A stretch of DNA of 64,000 bases, from positions 1 through 64,000 of the forward strand of contig NZ_JAFFQD010000010.1 in the NCBI RefSeq assembly GCF_016918565.1. Direction: 5' to 3'. Below are positions 36,529 through 44,490 of the stretch, piece after piece (within the stretch, counting starts at the first letter, position 1; every line of letters begins with the position of its first letter). The DNA is from Desulfogranum marinum. GTDB lineage: Bacteria; Desulfobacterota; Desulfobulbia; Desulfobulbales; Desulfobulbaceae. The notes below the pieces were generated by a model, which had not been told where the DNA came from, ran no database searches, and saw nothing but the letters and a program-made list of their open reading frames with translations. The position numbers and the translations under genes were made by a program.

Positions 36529-37164
36529 ATGAAAGTTGTTGGATTTAATGGTAGCCCCAATAAAGAGGGGAATACAGCCCGTTCATTACAGATCGTTCTT
36601 GATCAGCTGGAAAATGCAGGGATTGAGACGGAAATGATCCATGTCGGCAAAAAGAAAATACAGGGATGCATTGCCTGTTACGGCTGTGTAGAAAATCAAG
36701 ATGAAAAGTGTGCCATAAAAAACGACCCTGTCAATGAGTGGATTCAAAAAACAAAGGAGGCCGACGGCATTCTGCTCGGGTCTCCTGTCCATTTTTCCGG
36801 TGTTGGTGGGACAATGAAATCCTTTTTAGACAGAACGTTTTTCGTCTCTTCGGTCAACGGCAACCTTTTCCGGCACAAGGTCGGAGCCGCTGTTGCCGCA
36901 GTCAGACGATCCGGAGGGATTTCCACGGTTGAAACCCTTAATCATTACATCAACTACTCCGAGATGATCATGCCGTCTTCAAACTACTGGAACGTGGCCC
37001 ATGGTCTTAAACCAGGAGAAATGGAGCAGGATGAGGAAGGCAAGCAGATCATGGAGGTACTCGGTAAAAATATGGCCTGGATCATGCGAGTTATCGAACA
37101 TGGAAAAGAACAAATTCCCGCCCCTGAACCGGTTGCTAAAACCATGACTAATTTTATCAGATAA
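36529..37164 (+). CDS. Iron-sulfur flavoprotein (NADPH-dependent FMN reductase fold)
   Basis: The protein has 211 residues from ATG 36529 (AAGGAG 7 nt upstream). A flavodoxin-like start, GFNGSPNKEGNTARSL, binds FMN phosphate. The compact motif C47-x2-C50-x2-C53-x7-C61 matches the 4Fe-4S ligands of archaeal-type iron-sulfur flavoproteins. GSPVHFSGVGGTMKSFLDR then contacts the flavin. Such proteins pass electrons from ferredoxin to acceptors including oxygen or peroxide in anaerobes, fitting the peroxiredoxin next door. It is probably expressed on its own. Confidence 0.88.
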   Translation: MKVVGFNGSPNKEGNTARSLQIVLDQLENAGIETEMIHVGKKKIQGCIACYGCVENQDEKCAIKNDPVNEWIQKTKEADGILLGSPVHFSGVGGTMKSFLDRTFFVSSVNGNLFRHKVGAAVAAVRRSGGISTVETLNHYINYSEMIMPSSNYWNVAHGLKPGEMEQDEEGKQIMEVLGKNMAWIMRVIEHGKEQIPAPEPVAKTMTNFIR

Positions 37165-37539
37165 TGGAGCTGTTTTTCATTTAAAAAATTATTTTCGAGT
37201 TAAATGCGTTTGTTGACAGGCCACGCCCTGTGTTTGCAAGAAACTTGCACACAAGGGAAAGCACAGCGCATCCAGGCGGAATCCGATGTCTGGAAATGGT
37301 GGATGCGCTACCCTTATCCAGCCTACCCGGGTATGGTATCACCAAACGGTTACGTTAATAGTGGTGTTGGCTTAGAAACTTGATATTTTCGTAAAACTAT
37401 AGCCCCTGCTGAACAGATACAGCTCGTGGTGAAGACAAAGTCATTTTTTATTCGCTGAAGGGCTAGGATCTTTATTTACTGGAAGTTTGAAGCACAGCAA
37501 GAAAATTTAACCATTGATTCACACGAGGAAAATCAGCAG
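37165..37539. other. Intergenic gap with a palindromic-repeat remnant
   Basis: Contains the inverted repeat at 37265-37309; otherwise it is the AT-rich leader of cobO. The sequence ACACGAGGAAAATC precedes ATG 37540. Confidence 0.4.
37265..37309. repeat. Degenerate GCGCATCCA/TGGATGCGC palindrome
   Basis: AGCGCATCCA at 37265-37274 pairs perfectly with TGGATGCGCT at 37300-37309. The flanks CCTTATCCAGCCTACCC resemble the outer arm of the perfect repeat at 42192-42270. Confidence 0.65.
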
Positions 37540-38070
37540 ATGGCTACAACAAAAAAAGGGCTCCTACTTGTTTTTACGGGTAATGGAAAGGGTAAAACCA
37601 CCTCGGCCTTAGGCTTGAGTATTCGGGCGGCCGGCAACAACATGCCGATCTGCTTCATCCAGTTCATCAAAGGATCTTGGAAATATGGCGAGCTGGATGC
37701 ACTCAAGCGATTTGATGATCTCATAGATTTCCATGTCATGGGGCGAGGATTTACCTGGAAGTCAGATGACCTTGAAAAGGACAAAGCGCTTGCCCGCTGT
37801 GGATGGGAAAAAGCAAAAGAGGCTATATCCAGCGGCAAATATAAAATGGTTGTCCTTGATGAGTTCACCTATCTTCTGAAATACGGTATGCTTGAAAAAG
37901 AAGAGGTGTTGCAAGTATTAAAGAACAAACCCGAAGATGTACATTTGGTTATTACCGGTCGGGATGCACTCCCGGAGATTATTGATGCTGCTGACTTGGT
38001 TACTGAAATGCAGGCAGTGAAACATCCCTACAAGTCCGGCATAAAAGCACAGAAAGGAATTGAGTTCTGA
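37540..38070 (+). CDS. cobO: Corrinoid (cob(I)yrinic acid a,c-diamide) adenosyltransferase
   Basis: The protein has 176 residues of the BtuR/CobO family. It transfers adenosine from ATP to a reduced corrinoid to make the adenosyl form that MutB needs. The modified P-loop FTGNGKGKTTSALG (G14 to T21 core) is near the N-terminus, and VVLDEFTYLLKYG carries the acidic metal-binding Asp. Length matches the family. It is monocistronic, far from the mut operon, but completes the local B12 theme. No riboswitch precedes it. Confidence 0.93.
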   Translation: MATTKKGLLLVFTGNGKGKTTSALGLSIRAAGNNMPICFIQFIKGSWKYGELDALKRFDDLIDFHVMGRGFTWKSDDLEKDKALARCGWEKAKEAISSGKYKMVVLDEFTYLLKYGMLEKEEVLQVLKNKPEDVHLVITGRDALPEIIDAADLVTEMQAVKHPYKSGIKAQKGIEF

Positions 38071-38149
38071 TCAACCGGCAGGTATCGATGCACTTCAACG
38101 CATCCGGATGAACGGGATTTCCTAATAGAAACTAAGTAAGACAAAACAA

Positions 38150-38173
38150 GGCTCCTGAAAACAGACAGGAGCC
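38150..38173 (+). terminator. Hairpin downstream of cobO
   Basis: GGCTCCTG pairs with CAGGAGCC over an 8-nt loop. No T run follows, so termination is uncertain. Confidence 0.45.
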
Positions 38174-38332
38174 ATACTTGCTAGGGACGTACGATACATG
38201 AGTACGAAACGCCTCCTTGTCCGTATTACAAAAAATCAAATAGCCCGAGATAGATGAGGGAAGGTGCTTCCCATTGTATTTTAAGGAAGAGCGATAGCCA
38301 TCATTTTTCAGGCACCCTTCTACTGCTACGGC

Positions 38333-38629
38333 CTACCCTTTTTCAATTTTCTTTAATCTCTTCTTCATATCTTCCAATCCTTTTTGCAGAAGCTCGACCG
38401 CAGTCTCGCGTTTTTGTATCCGCTGTTCCCAGCGTTTGGCAGCCAACGCTTTCTCTTTCTTGCTGTTCTTCAACGCGGCTCTAGCCTGGGCGAGCAGTTG
38501 CTCCTGTTCTTTAATCGTTTCTGCGACGGGGGGAGCCTTATCTTTGCCCAGTTTCTCAATATTGGCGGCCAAGCTGGCCGAAAGTTCTTTCTGTAGTTCC
38601 AAAGCTTGCTTAAAGTCTTTGATCTCCAT
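38333..38629 (-). CDS. Coiled-coil protein at the downstream end of the eCIS cluster
   Basis: These 98 residues are almost entirely helical and charged (KELSASLAANIEKLGKDKAP, then KEQEQLLAQARAALKN), a clear coiled coil without cysteines or signal. It is 11 nt after the beta-helix protein gene and on the same strand, so is probably in the same transcript. I do not recognise a family. Roles as a fibre chaperone or small structural adaptor are guesses from position. Confidence 0.65.
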   Translation of the reverse strand: MEIKDFKQALELQKELSASLAANIEKLGKDKAPPVAETIKEQEQLLAQARAALKNSKKEKALAAKRWEQRIQKRETAVELLQKGLEDMKKRLKKIEKG

Positions 38630-38640
38630 CTCAAAACTCC

Positions 38641-41600
38641 TTACGTACGAATATTAAAATCGGTGAGCGGGGCCGGAGTAGTTGTGCCGACGCGAATATA
38701 GCCACCGGTGGTTATGTTGCCCATCAACGCCACCCTATGCCGGTTCCCCAGCGACATGGCGTTGACGCCCCTATTCGCCTTAACATGGTTGCCCATGGCT
38801 ATCAGGTTACGGCCCCACAGCCGTACCGTGGCGCCGTCCTCCTGCGGTTCGACATTGAGGTGTTCACAGATATTGTTATTGAAGGTGACCTTCTCAAAGC
38901 GGAAGTCAATAAAGTCGTTAATGGTTACCGGAAAAAAATCAACCAGATAACTACGCCCCGGACCACGGAAACGGTTGTCGTCCACCACTGCGCTTCCAAT
39001 CATCCATTCAATGGTTACCTCGCCTGTGTTATAACGAAGCGCAAGAGGCCCCACCATCAGCAGGGCGCGATGTTGTAGTGCCGGATCCAGGACATTTTGA
39101 CTGTAATTGGTATGGTTATGACTAACAGAGCATGAAGCACACAGCACCGCGATACCAAGCGAGGCGTTGCTGCTCCCCTGATTAGTGAAGGGGTCGACAC
39201 CGGTATCCAGCACATCGTTGCCTTCAATCCGAACCATGGACTCAGACTCGACAAGGATATGCTCGGCAAACACGGCAATACCCAATGAAACGACACCGCT
39301 ATACCCACAATTGATCAGCCGGTTTTCGGTGACCTTAGCTGTGGCAACGACTTCCAGCGCGATACCGGTCATTAAGCAGGCAACCAGATCATTGTTGCCC
39401 ACATCGAGATAATTCTCGGACAACGAAGAGATCCCCATACCGCATTGTGTGAGGTGGTTGCCGGAAACATGACTGCCCGCACCGCCACTCAAGTAGATCC
39501 CGAAAAAAACATCCTCCACGGTATTGTGCCGGACACTGACATTATTACTATCCGCCACCCGTACGCCAAACCAGCCAGCCCCCATGCCATCGGCCGTATT
39601 CTCTGCCACCACAACCTCATTGGCACGGGAGATGATGATACCTGTTTGGGGACCGAGCAGTGTGTTGTTGATCACGCGGCTGTGATCGGATCCGCTCCCT
39701 TCATCAATCTGACCGCTGCAGTAGATGCTGCCGGGCACCGGGGCAAACGGGCTGACTTCGCTTGCAGCACGGAGTGTATTATCTGCGATCAGGGTATGTT
39801 CCGCCCTGGCATGAATCCCTGCCCAATGCGAAACAGAGAGATTGATAAGATTACCTTCAACACGGCAGTGATCATCGCTGATATCGATGGCATAATAACG
39901 TTGGTCAAGATAGCTGCGCAGCTCGTCAATGGTTGTGGGTATGGTTTGTTCATATTGCTCACCGAGGCGAAGAAACGTATTGTTTCTCACTGCAGAATCG
40001 CGCGTACCGTAGCCTAGCAATACACCCCTCCAGAAATGATTTATTTGGTTATGCTCAATCCGGCAGGGTACGTCAAAATCATTGTCAATCACAATCCCAT
40101 ATTCCCCAAACGAGGAATCAACGTCATTTACCGCAACGCTGATTCCTGAAACCTGATTTTGCTCGATGACCAGTCTATCCAGATAATCACTGACCCGAAT
40201 GCCGCTGAACAGGTTGTTGAGCTGGTTGCCTGCAACGACCACATCACGCACACTTCGCATGAAAAGACCGATATAGGCAGCCGGGTTTTCCGACACTACC
40301 TCACAGACGCACCCTGTAATCCGTACCTCGGCGCAGTGATTGAGAAAAAGCAGTGAAACGCCTGACGAAGCAGGCTGCTGGGTTACTTCAAAACGAATAC
40401 CGACAACTTCAATATCGGTTACATCCAGATCGGCTTGGCCAATCTCCAACATGTAGGGCAGCGTGGTGACGGCTCTGACCACAGTGCCTGGGCTTTCGCC
40501 TTGGAACTTGATGTGTGAAGCGTGAATCTCCAGTGGTGTTCTGATTTCATGTAGTCCTGTCTTGAGGCAGATACAACCGCCTTCATCGGGTAAGGCATTA
40601 ATCGCCGCCTGGATATTATCGCCTGGATTGACCATGATGGTGCAACACCCACCGCCACAATCGGGTGGCCAGTGCTCGCGGCAATCGTCTTCATTGTCAG
40701 GAAAGGAGACCAACGCAAGGCGAGCATAATGGCGATGAATGCCATGCGGGGGAGCCTCGGTCAGGATCTGGACTGAGGCATCGCCGCTGCGGGCAGCGAC
40801 CATCCAGTAATCATTGCAGTGAAAACCACCTGCAGCCGGATCTTGACTGAACTGTACCTGGACGCCATTTTCAAGGTGTACCCAAACATCCGGGGGAGGC
40901 ACCGGGATGATGCCGGGAAAATACAGTGGGTCGCTGGAATCGACAAGATTTGCTATGGTATTGTTATCCGCATCGCGCACAATATTGTTCTGGTCCCAAC
41001 GAACGACGCGTAGATGACGCCGTTTTAGGGTGTCATCACCGCTGCCGGTGGGGATCAGGTTGGCTGGCAGAGCCGGACTGAAGCTGATGGTTTGCTTGGC
41101 ATCATCAACCGTTATTTTTCGTATCTCGCCAACGCGTCGTACGGGGTCGCCATCCTCACCGGAAAGCTCACGCCAGTCATCAACTATCTCAACCCAGTCA
41201 CCGCTGTTAAAACGAAGCACTGCATCACGCCCCAGACTGTCCAATTTCAATTCAGTAGTAGAGACGATTTCTGCCACACTGGCGGTGACACTGGCATTAT
41301 CACGCGACCACTTAAAGGTGGCGGTACCGACACCGCCGCCATCATGAATCTCGATACGATACAGCTGGTTCTCCAAGCCACGATAGCCACCGCTGGGCGG
41401 CAGTTCGCAAGGATCCGTAACACCAGACACACCAGCATCGCGGCTGGAAAGTCGGCCTGCAGAAGGGCTTATAATAGCATCCCAAGCCGCCGCTAAAGCA
41501 CTATCCGGACTTGTGCAGGTGATGGTGCTGTCAACGTTCTCCAACAGACGTACCTGCCATACGGTTTGCGTACGGGTGGTGGTGTCGACGCCAATTGCTG

Positions 41601-42087
41601 TTTCCACCAGGTCGGGACGCTGCAGATGGGTCACTTCCCGTTGCCACACTTCCAGATAAACAAGATGCGGGCCGGTAGAAGGTAAAGGAACCGGGTTAGG
41701 ATGATAGGGTTGTTGATCGTAGCCGATCGAGTCCTGGCTGCACAGTTCCGCTAATACCGGATCAAATTGCTGCGTGCCGTCAGGGTCGCCATGGTTCTCC
41801 GCCAACAGACCATCGACATACATGCGGCCCGGACCAATAGTAAGCTCACCGCCCACAGCCTCGATCAAAAAGGCGCTGGGTGTTTGCGGCGACACCACCG
41901 CTACACCAGTGATGTCGGTAGAGAGACTGACACCAAAGGTGTCTACCGTTTCCGCCCGCGTGCGTCGATCAATGGCATCGGTCCACTCGTTCCAGTCGGC
42001 GTCCAGTTGCACCCGGCCCTGTTGCATCTTGACCCCGCTATAATTATTGCGGGGATTGAAGCGATGTCGACTATAGTCACCACTCAT
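38641..42087 (-). CDS. DUF6519 protein with C-terminal parallel beta-helix, eCIS-associated
   Basis: This large protein has 1148 residues. Residues 1 to about 480 match the DUF6519 type seen in contractile-injection loci (SGDYSRHRFNPRNNYSGV, RVQLDADWNEW, GPGRMYVDGLLAENHGD). From about residue 490 (MVNPGDNIQAAINALPDEGG) it becomes a right-handed parallel beta-helix with many repeated N-x-I-x-N-N turns (VRNNTF, VAENTADGM, VRHNTVEDV, VSGNHLTQC). Such helices are common in phage tailspikes that bind surface sugars. It may be an exterior fibre or decoration of the injection particle. No signal peptide is visible. Confidence 0.8.
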   Translation of the reverse strand: MSGDYSRHRFNPRNNYSGVKMQQGRVQLDADWNEWTDAIDRRTRAETVDTFGVSLSTDITGVAVVSPQTPSAFLIEAVGGELTIGPGRMYVDGLLAENHGDPDGTQQFDPVLAELCSQDSIGYDQQPYHPNPVPLPSTGPHLVYLEVWQREVTHLQRPDLVETAIGVDTTTRTQTVWQVRLLENVDSTITCTSPDSALAAAWDAIISPSAGRLSSRDAGVSGVTDPCELPPSGGYRGLENQLYRIEIHDGGGVGTATFKWSRDNASVTASVAEIVSTTELKLDSLGRDAVLRFNSGDWVEIVDDWRELSGEDGDPVRRVGEIRKITVDDAKQTISFSPALPANLIPTGSGDDTLKRRHLRVVRWDQNNIVRDADNNTIANLVDSSDPLYFPGIIPVPPPDVWVHLENGVQVQFSQDPAAGGFHCNDYWMVAARSGDASVQILTEAPPHGIHRHYARLALVSFPDNEDDCREHWPPDCGGGCCTIMVNPGDNIQAAINALPDEGGCICLKTGLHEIRTPLEIHASHIKFQGESPGTVVRAVTTLPYMLEIGQADLDVTDIEVVGIRFEVTQQPASSGVSLLFLNHCAEVRITGCVCEVVSENPAAYIGLFMRSVRDVVVAGNQLNNLFSGIRVSDYLDRLVIEQNQVSGISVAVNDVDSSFGEYGIVIDNDFDVPCRIEHNQINHFWRGVLLGYGTRDSAVRNNTFLRLGEQYEQTIPTTIDELRSYLDQRYYAIDISDDHCRVEGNLINLSVSHWAGIHARAEHTLIADNTLRAASEVSPFAPVPGSIYCSGQIDEGSGSDHSRVINNTLLGPQTGIIISRANEVVVAENTADGMGAGWFGVRVADSNNVSVRHNTVEDVFFGIYLSGGAGSHVSGNHLTQCGMGISSLSENYLDVGNNDLVACLMTGIALEVVATAKVTENRLINCGYSGVVSLGIAVFAEHILVESESMVRIEGNDVLDTGVDPFTNQGSSNASLGIAVLCASCSVSHNHTNYSQNVLDPALQHRALLMVGPLALRYNTGEVTIEWMIGSAVVDDNRFRGPGRSYLVDFFPVTINDFIDFRFEKVTFNNNICEHLNVEPQEDGATVRLWGRNLIAMGNHVKANRGVNAMSLGNRHRVALMGNITTGGYIRVGTTTPAPLTDFNIRT

Positions 42088-42450
42088 TGGCGTTCTCCTT
42101 ATGTTAACCCTTCGTAACTTGTTCGGGGTAGATTGTCAGTTTTTAAATCACCAAGAGTATTCACGGAATATTTTAGTGATGCCGCAGTTGTGTAGGGTGG
42201 ATAAGCGTAGCGCATCCACCACTCCCAGAAACCGGATTCAGCGTGGATGCGCTACGCTTATCCACCCTACGCTCGAGACGGATCGCTGGCGAAAACTGGA
42301 TGCCAATGAACGATTACTCTGCTTCTTTTAAGATTTTTAAAATCTGCTTTTGCTCGTTATTTTTCAAATAGAGGCCGGGACCCCGATTGTATTGCTGAAT
42401 AGGTACATCCCTTCATTTTTTTCTGGCATCCCAGTTGCCCTGCATCCTTC
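42088..42450. other. Gap inside the eCIS cluster with a perfect palindrome
   Basis: This is the only sizeable gap in the cluster downstream of the baseplate genes. It contains the inverted repeat at 42192-42270 and no gene. It could separate the last two genes as a unit under partial termination. Confidence 0.5.
42192..42270. repeat. Perfect 28-bp inverted repeat (GTAGGGTGGATAAGCG type)
   Basis: GTAGGGTGGATAAGCGTAGC and the next eight bases to 42219 are exactly complementary to 42243-42270, with a 23-nt loop. Related single arms occur at 26891 and 37265, and a worn one near 34565. This motif is a REP-like palindrome also known from unrelated proteobacteria. Confidence 0.92.
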
Positions 42451-44490
42451 TCAACTGGCGTAAAAAATACCAGCCTTTAGCCCAAAACGCAGATACTCAT
42501 CCAATCGTATCTGTATATTGGTTTCCCGCTGCGGCTGATACAGATCATGCATTACCCCCATTTCACTCTCGTCATGAGCACCCCGACGAATACTTTCCGG
42601 TGTTGCCAGGCGCAGTTGACAGTAACCGGCATCACCATACAGCATCGAGGTAAAGTGAGGCCGCGTAAGCAGATCGCCTTCCTCTGGTTGACAGTGATAG
42701 CGCCGGGGTGTGCGCGAGCCGCGCGGAACAAAGGAAAAACGTACACAACCTGTCTGACGACGCTCAACCCACAGAGGTGCAGGCCACGTCTCACCGCTTT
42801 GTGCCAGCAGGGCCACAAACAGACAGTTGCCTGCCAGGGTAAGCTGCCGCGTATGGACTTTACCGATCACGGTACAGCCTTCCAGCGTCATGGCACCACC
42901 AGGCAGCAGTTCATCGGCCGGAGCATTGCCGGGAGCCCTATAGGCAACCAATTCAGCATCGGTGGCATCGACTATGCACTGACGCAGTTCGATTTCGGCA
43001 TCAGCAGCGATATGCAGCGGACCTGTGATACAACGCTCCAGGGTAACCTTGGCAAAAGGATGAGCAACAGACAAGGCCGGTTCAGTGCTGCTGGGTACGA
43101 TAGTGCAGTCGCGCAGGATCAATTTGCGAGGTTCATCATCGCCAAAGTCGATCATGCTCAGCGTACCGCCGGTGATAATCCAGCCATCCAGGGTCAGGGT
43201 CGACTTAGCTCCCAGATTGAGGTTAACTGCTCCTCCGGCCACCAGTAATGGTCGATGCCCGTTGCCGGCCCGCAAGGTAACACTGGCTTGGGCAGCAACG
43301 GTTATACCGGGTGTCTCCAGATAACGATAACTGTCAGTCGCCTCAACGGCTCCCCCGCCCTGGACGGCATCGAGGGCGGTTTGCAATGCAGCGCCACCAC
43401 TGACACTTACCACCGGTGGCACTAACCCACTGGTGCCGCGTTCATATTCGCCACCACCAATGGCTAGGGTAAAGCCATAGTGAAATGTGGCCAGTAGCGT
43501 TGTGGCTGGTACATCGCCAAGAGCGATGCGCCCCAGCACCGGATCAATAGCGATCCTTCCCGAACCGGCTGCCGGCTGATGGGCCCAGCCGATCACGGTT
43601 CCACCTCCATCTTCGATATCACTCAGGTCGCAGATATCGACATCGCTCCTGGGAATCAGTTGTGGAGGGTCGCTTGGTGTAGCTCCTTGCCACTCAAGAA
43701 CCATGCTCTTGTTCAGACCATAGTAATCGTCCAGGTTGGCTTTAAGCCGGCGACGATCCAATGAGAGGGGCACATTGATCGGTTCGGCAAGATGACTGAT
43801 CTTTTCTTCGGTTTCGGGAGTGTTGTAAAGCGGGCTATCAGTGCCAAGCGGATTAAAGCGCAGGAGCAGGCCGCCGCCCAGGGTAGTATCAGCCACAGCC
43901 GGCGAACGGGTCAGGGAAAAAGCACGTACCCGCCATAGATACAAACCGATGTTGGGAATATTATAGCGACCACTGCCGGTGGAGATACGCCGCACCTCTG
44001 CAGTGTGGGCCACGGTGTCAAAGGGGCCGTCGAGCCATTGCAGCTTCTGCCATTGCCGCAGGTCAGGGGCGTAATGGGCGCTGGGTCGCTGGTGATTCAT
44101 ATATTGACTCCATCCCAACAACTGGAAAAATTCAACAGCCCGCGCCGGCCAGCCGGTAACATCTCGAGCCACCTGTTCGAGCATCGAGGCCGTACCCTTA
44201 CGACGACGATAACGAATTGTGTTGGCCACATCTGCCCTCGGCGAAGCCACCCCTGGTACCACGCCATGAAGGGTACGGTAACCGATCAGATCGCCAATAT
44301 ACGGCGCAACCCACTGAGCGCAGGTCTCAATGAACTGGTCATCGTAAAGCTGCTCCATGTTTTCTTCCATCGCCGCTACCTGTTCGGCTATCACACTCAA
44401 CAGTTCACGCAGAGGATAGCCCCGGCCGGCATCGCGAATGCGATGAATAGCGGGCAGGCGTTGATACATGGTTTCTGCCAAACTGCTCAT
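42451..44490 (-). CDS. Phage tail protein I-like baseplate protein with repetitive C-terminus
   Basis: The protein has 679 residues. The N-terminus resembles P2 gpI-type tail proteins (QLYDDQFIETCAQWVAPYIG, then TIRYRRRKGTASMLEQVARD), which connect baseplate to fibre. From about residue 370 it turns into glycine- and valine-rich strands (NLGAKSTLTLDGWIITGG, LILRDCTIVPSS, ITGPLHIAADAEIELRQCIV) that look like a beta-helix. It overlaps the upstream baseplate gene by 4 nt (ATGA). By position it may attach the fibre or spike to the particle. Confidence 0.8.
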   Translation of the reverse strand: MSSLAETMYQRLPAIHRIRDAGRGYPLRELLSVIAEQVAAMEENMEQLYDDQFIETCAQWVAPYIGDLIGYRTLHGVVPGVASPRADVANTIRYRRRKGTASMLEQVARDVTGWPARAVEFFQLLGWSQYMNHQRPSAHYAPDLRQWQKLQWLDGPFDTVAHTAEVRRISTGSGRYNIPNIGLYLWRVRAFSLTRSPAVADTTLGGGLLLRFNPLGTDSPLYNTPETEEKISHLAEPINVPLSLDRRRLKANLDDYYGLNKSMVLEWQGATPSDPPQLIPRSDVDICDLSDIEDGGGTVIGWAHQPAAGSGRIAIDPVLGRIALGDVPATTLLATFHYGFTLAIGGGEYERGTSGLVPPVVSVSGGAALQTALDAVQGGGAVEATDSYRYLETPGITVAAQASVTLRAGNGHRPLLVAGGAVNLNLGAKSTLTLDGWIITGGTLSMIDFGDDEPRKLILRDCTIVPSSTEPALSVAHPFAKVTLERCITGPLHIAADAEIELRQCIVDATDAELVAYRAPGNAPADELLPGGAMTLEGCTVIGKVHTRQLTLAGNCLFVALLAQSGETWPAPLWVERRQTGCVRFSFVPRGSRTPRRYHCQPEEGDLLTRPHFTSMLYGDAGYCQLRLATPESIRRGAHDESEMGVMHDLYQPQRETNIQIRLDEYLRFGLKAGIFYAS

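Noticed and set aside
42547-43248. 233-codon plus-strand open frame
   Set aside because: It is antisense to the gpI-like gene, has no domain or ribosome site, and is explained by the high GC of the eCIS genes.
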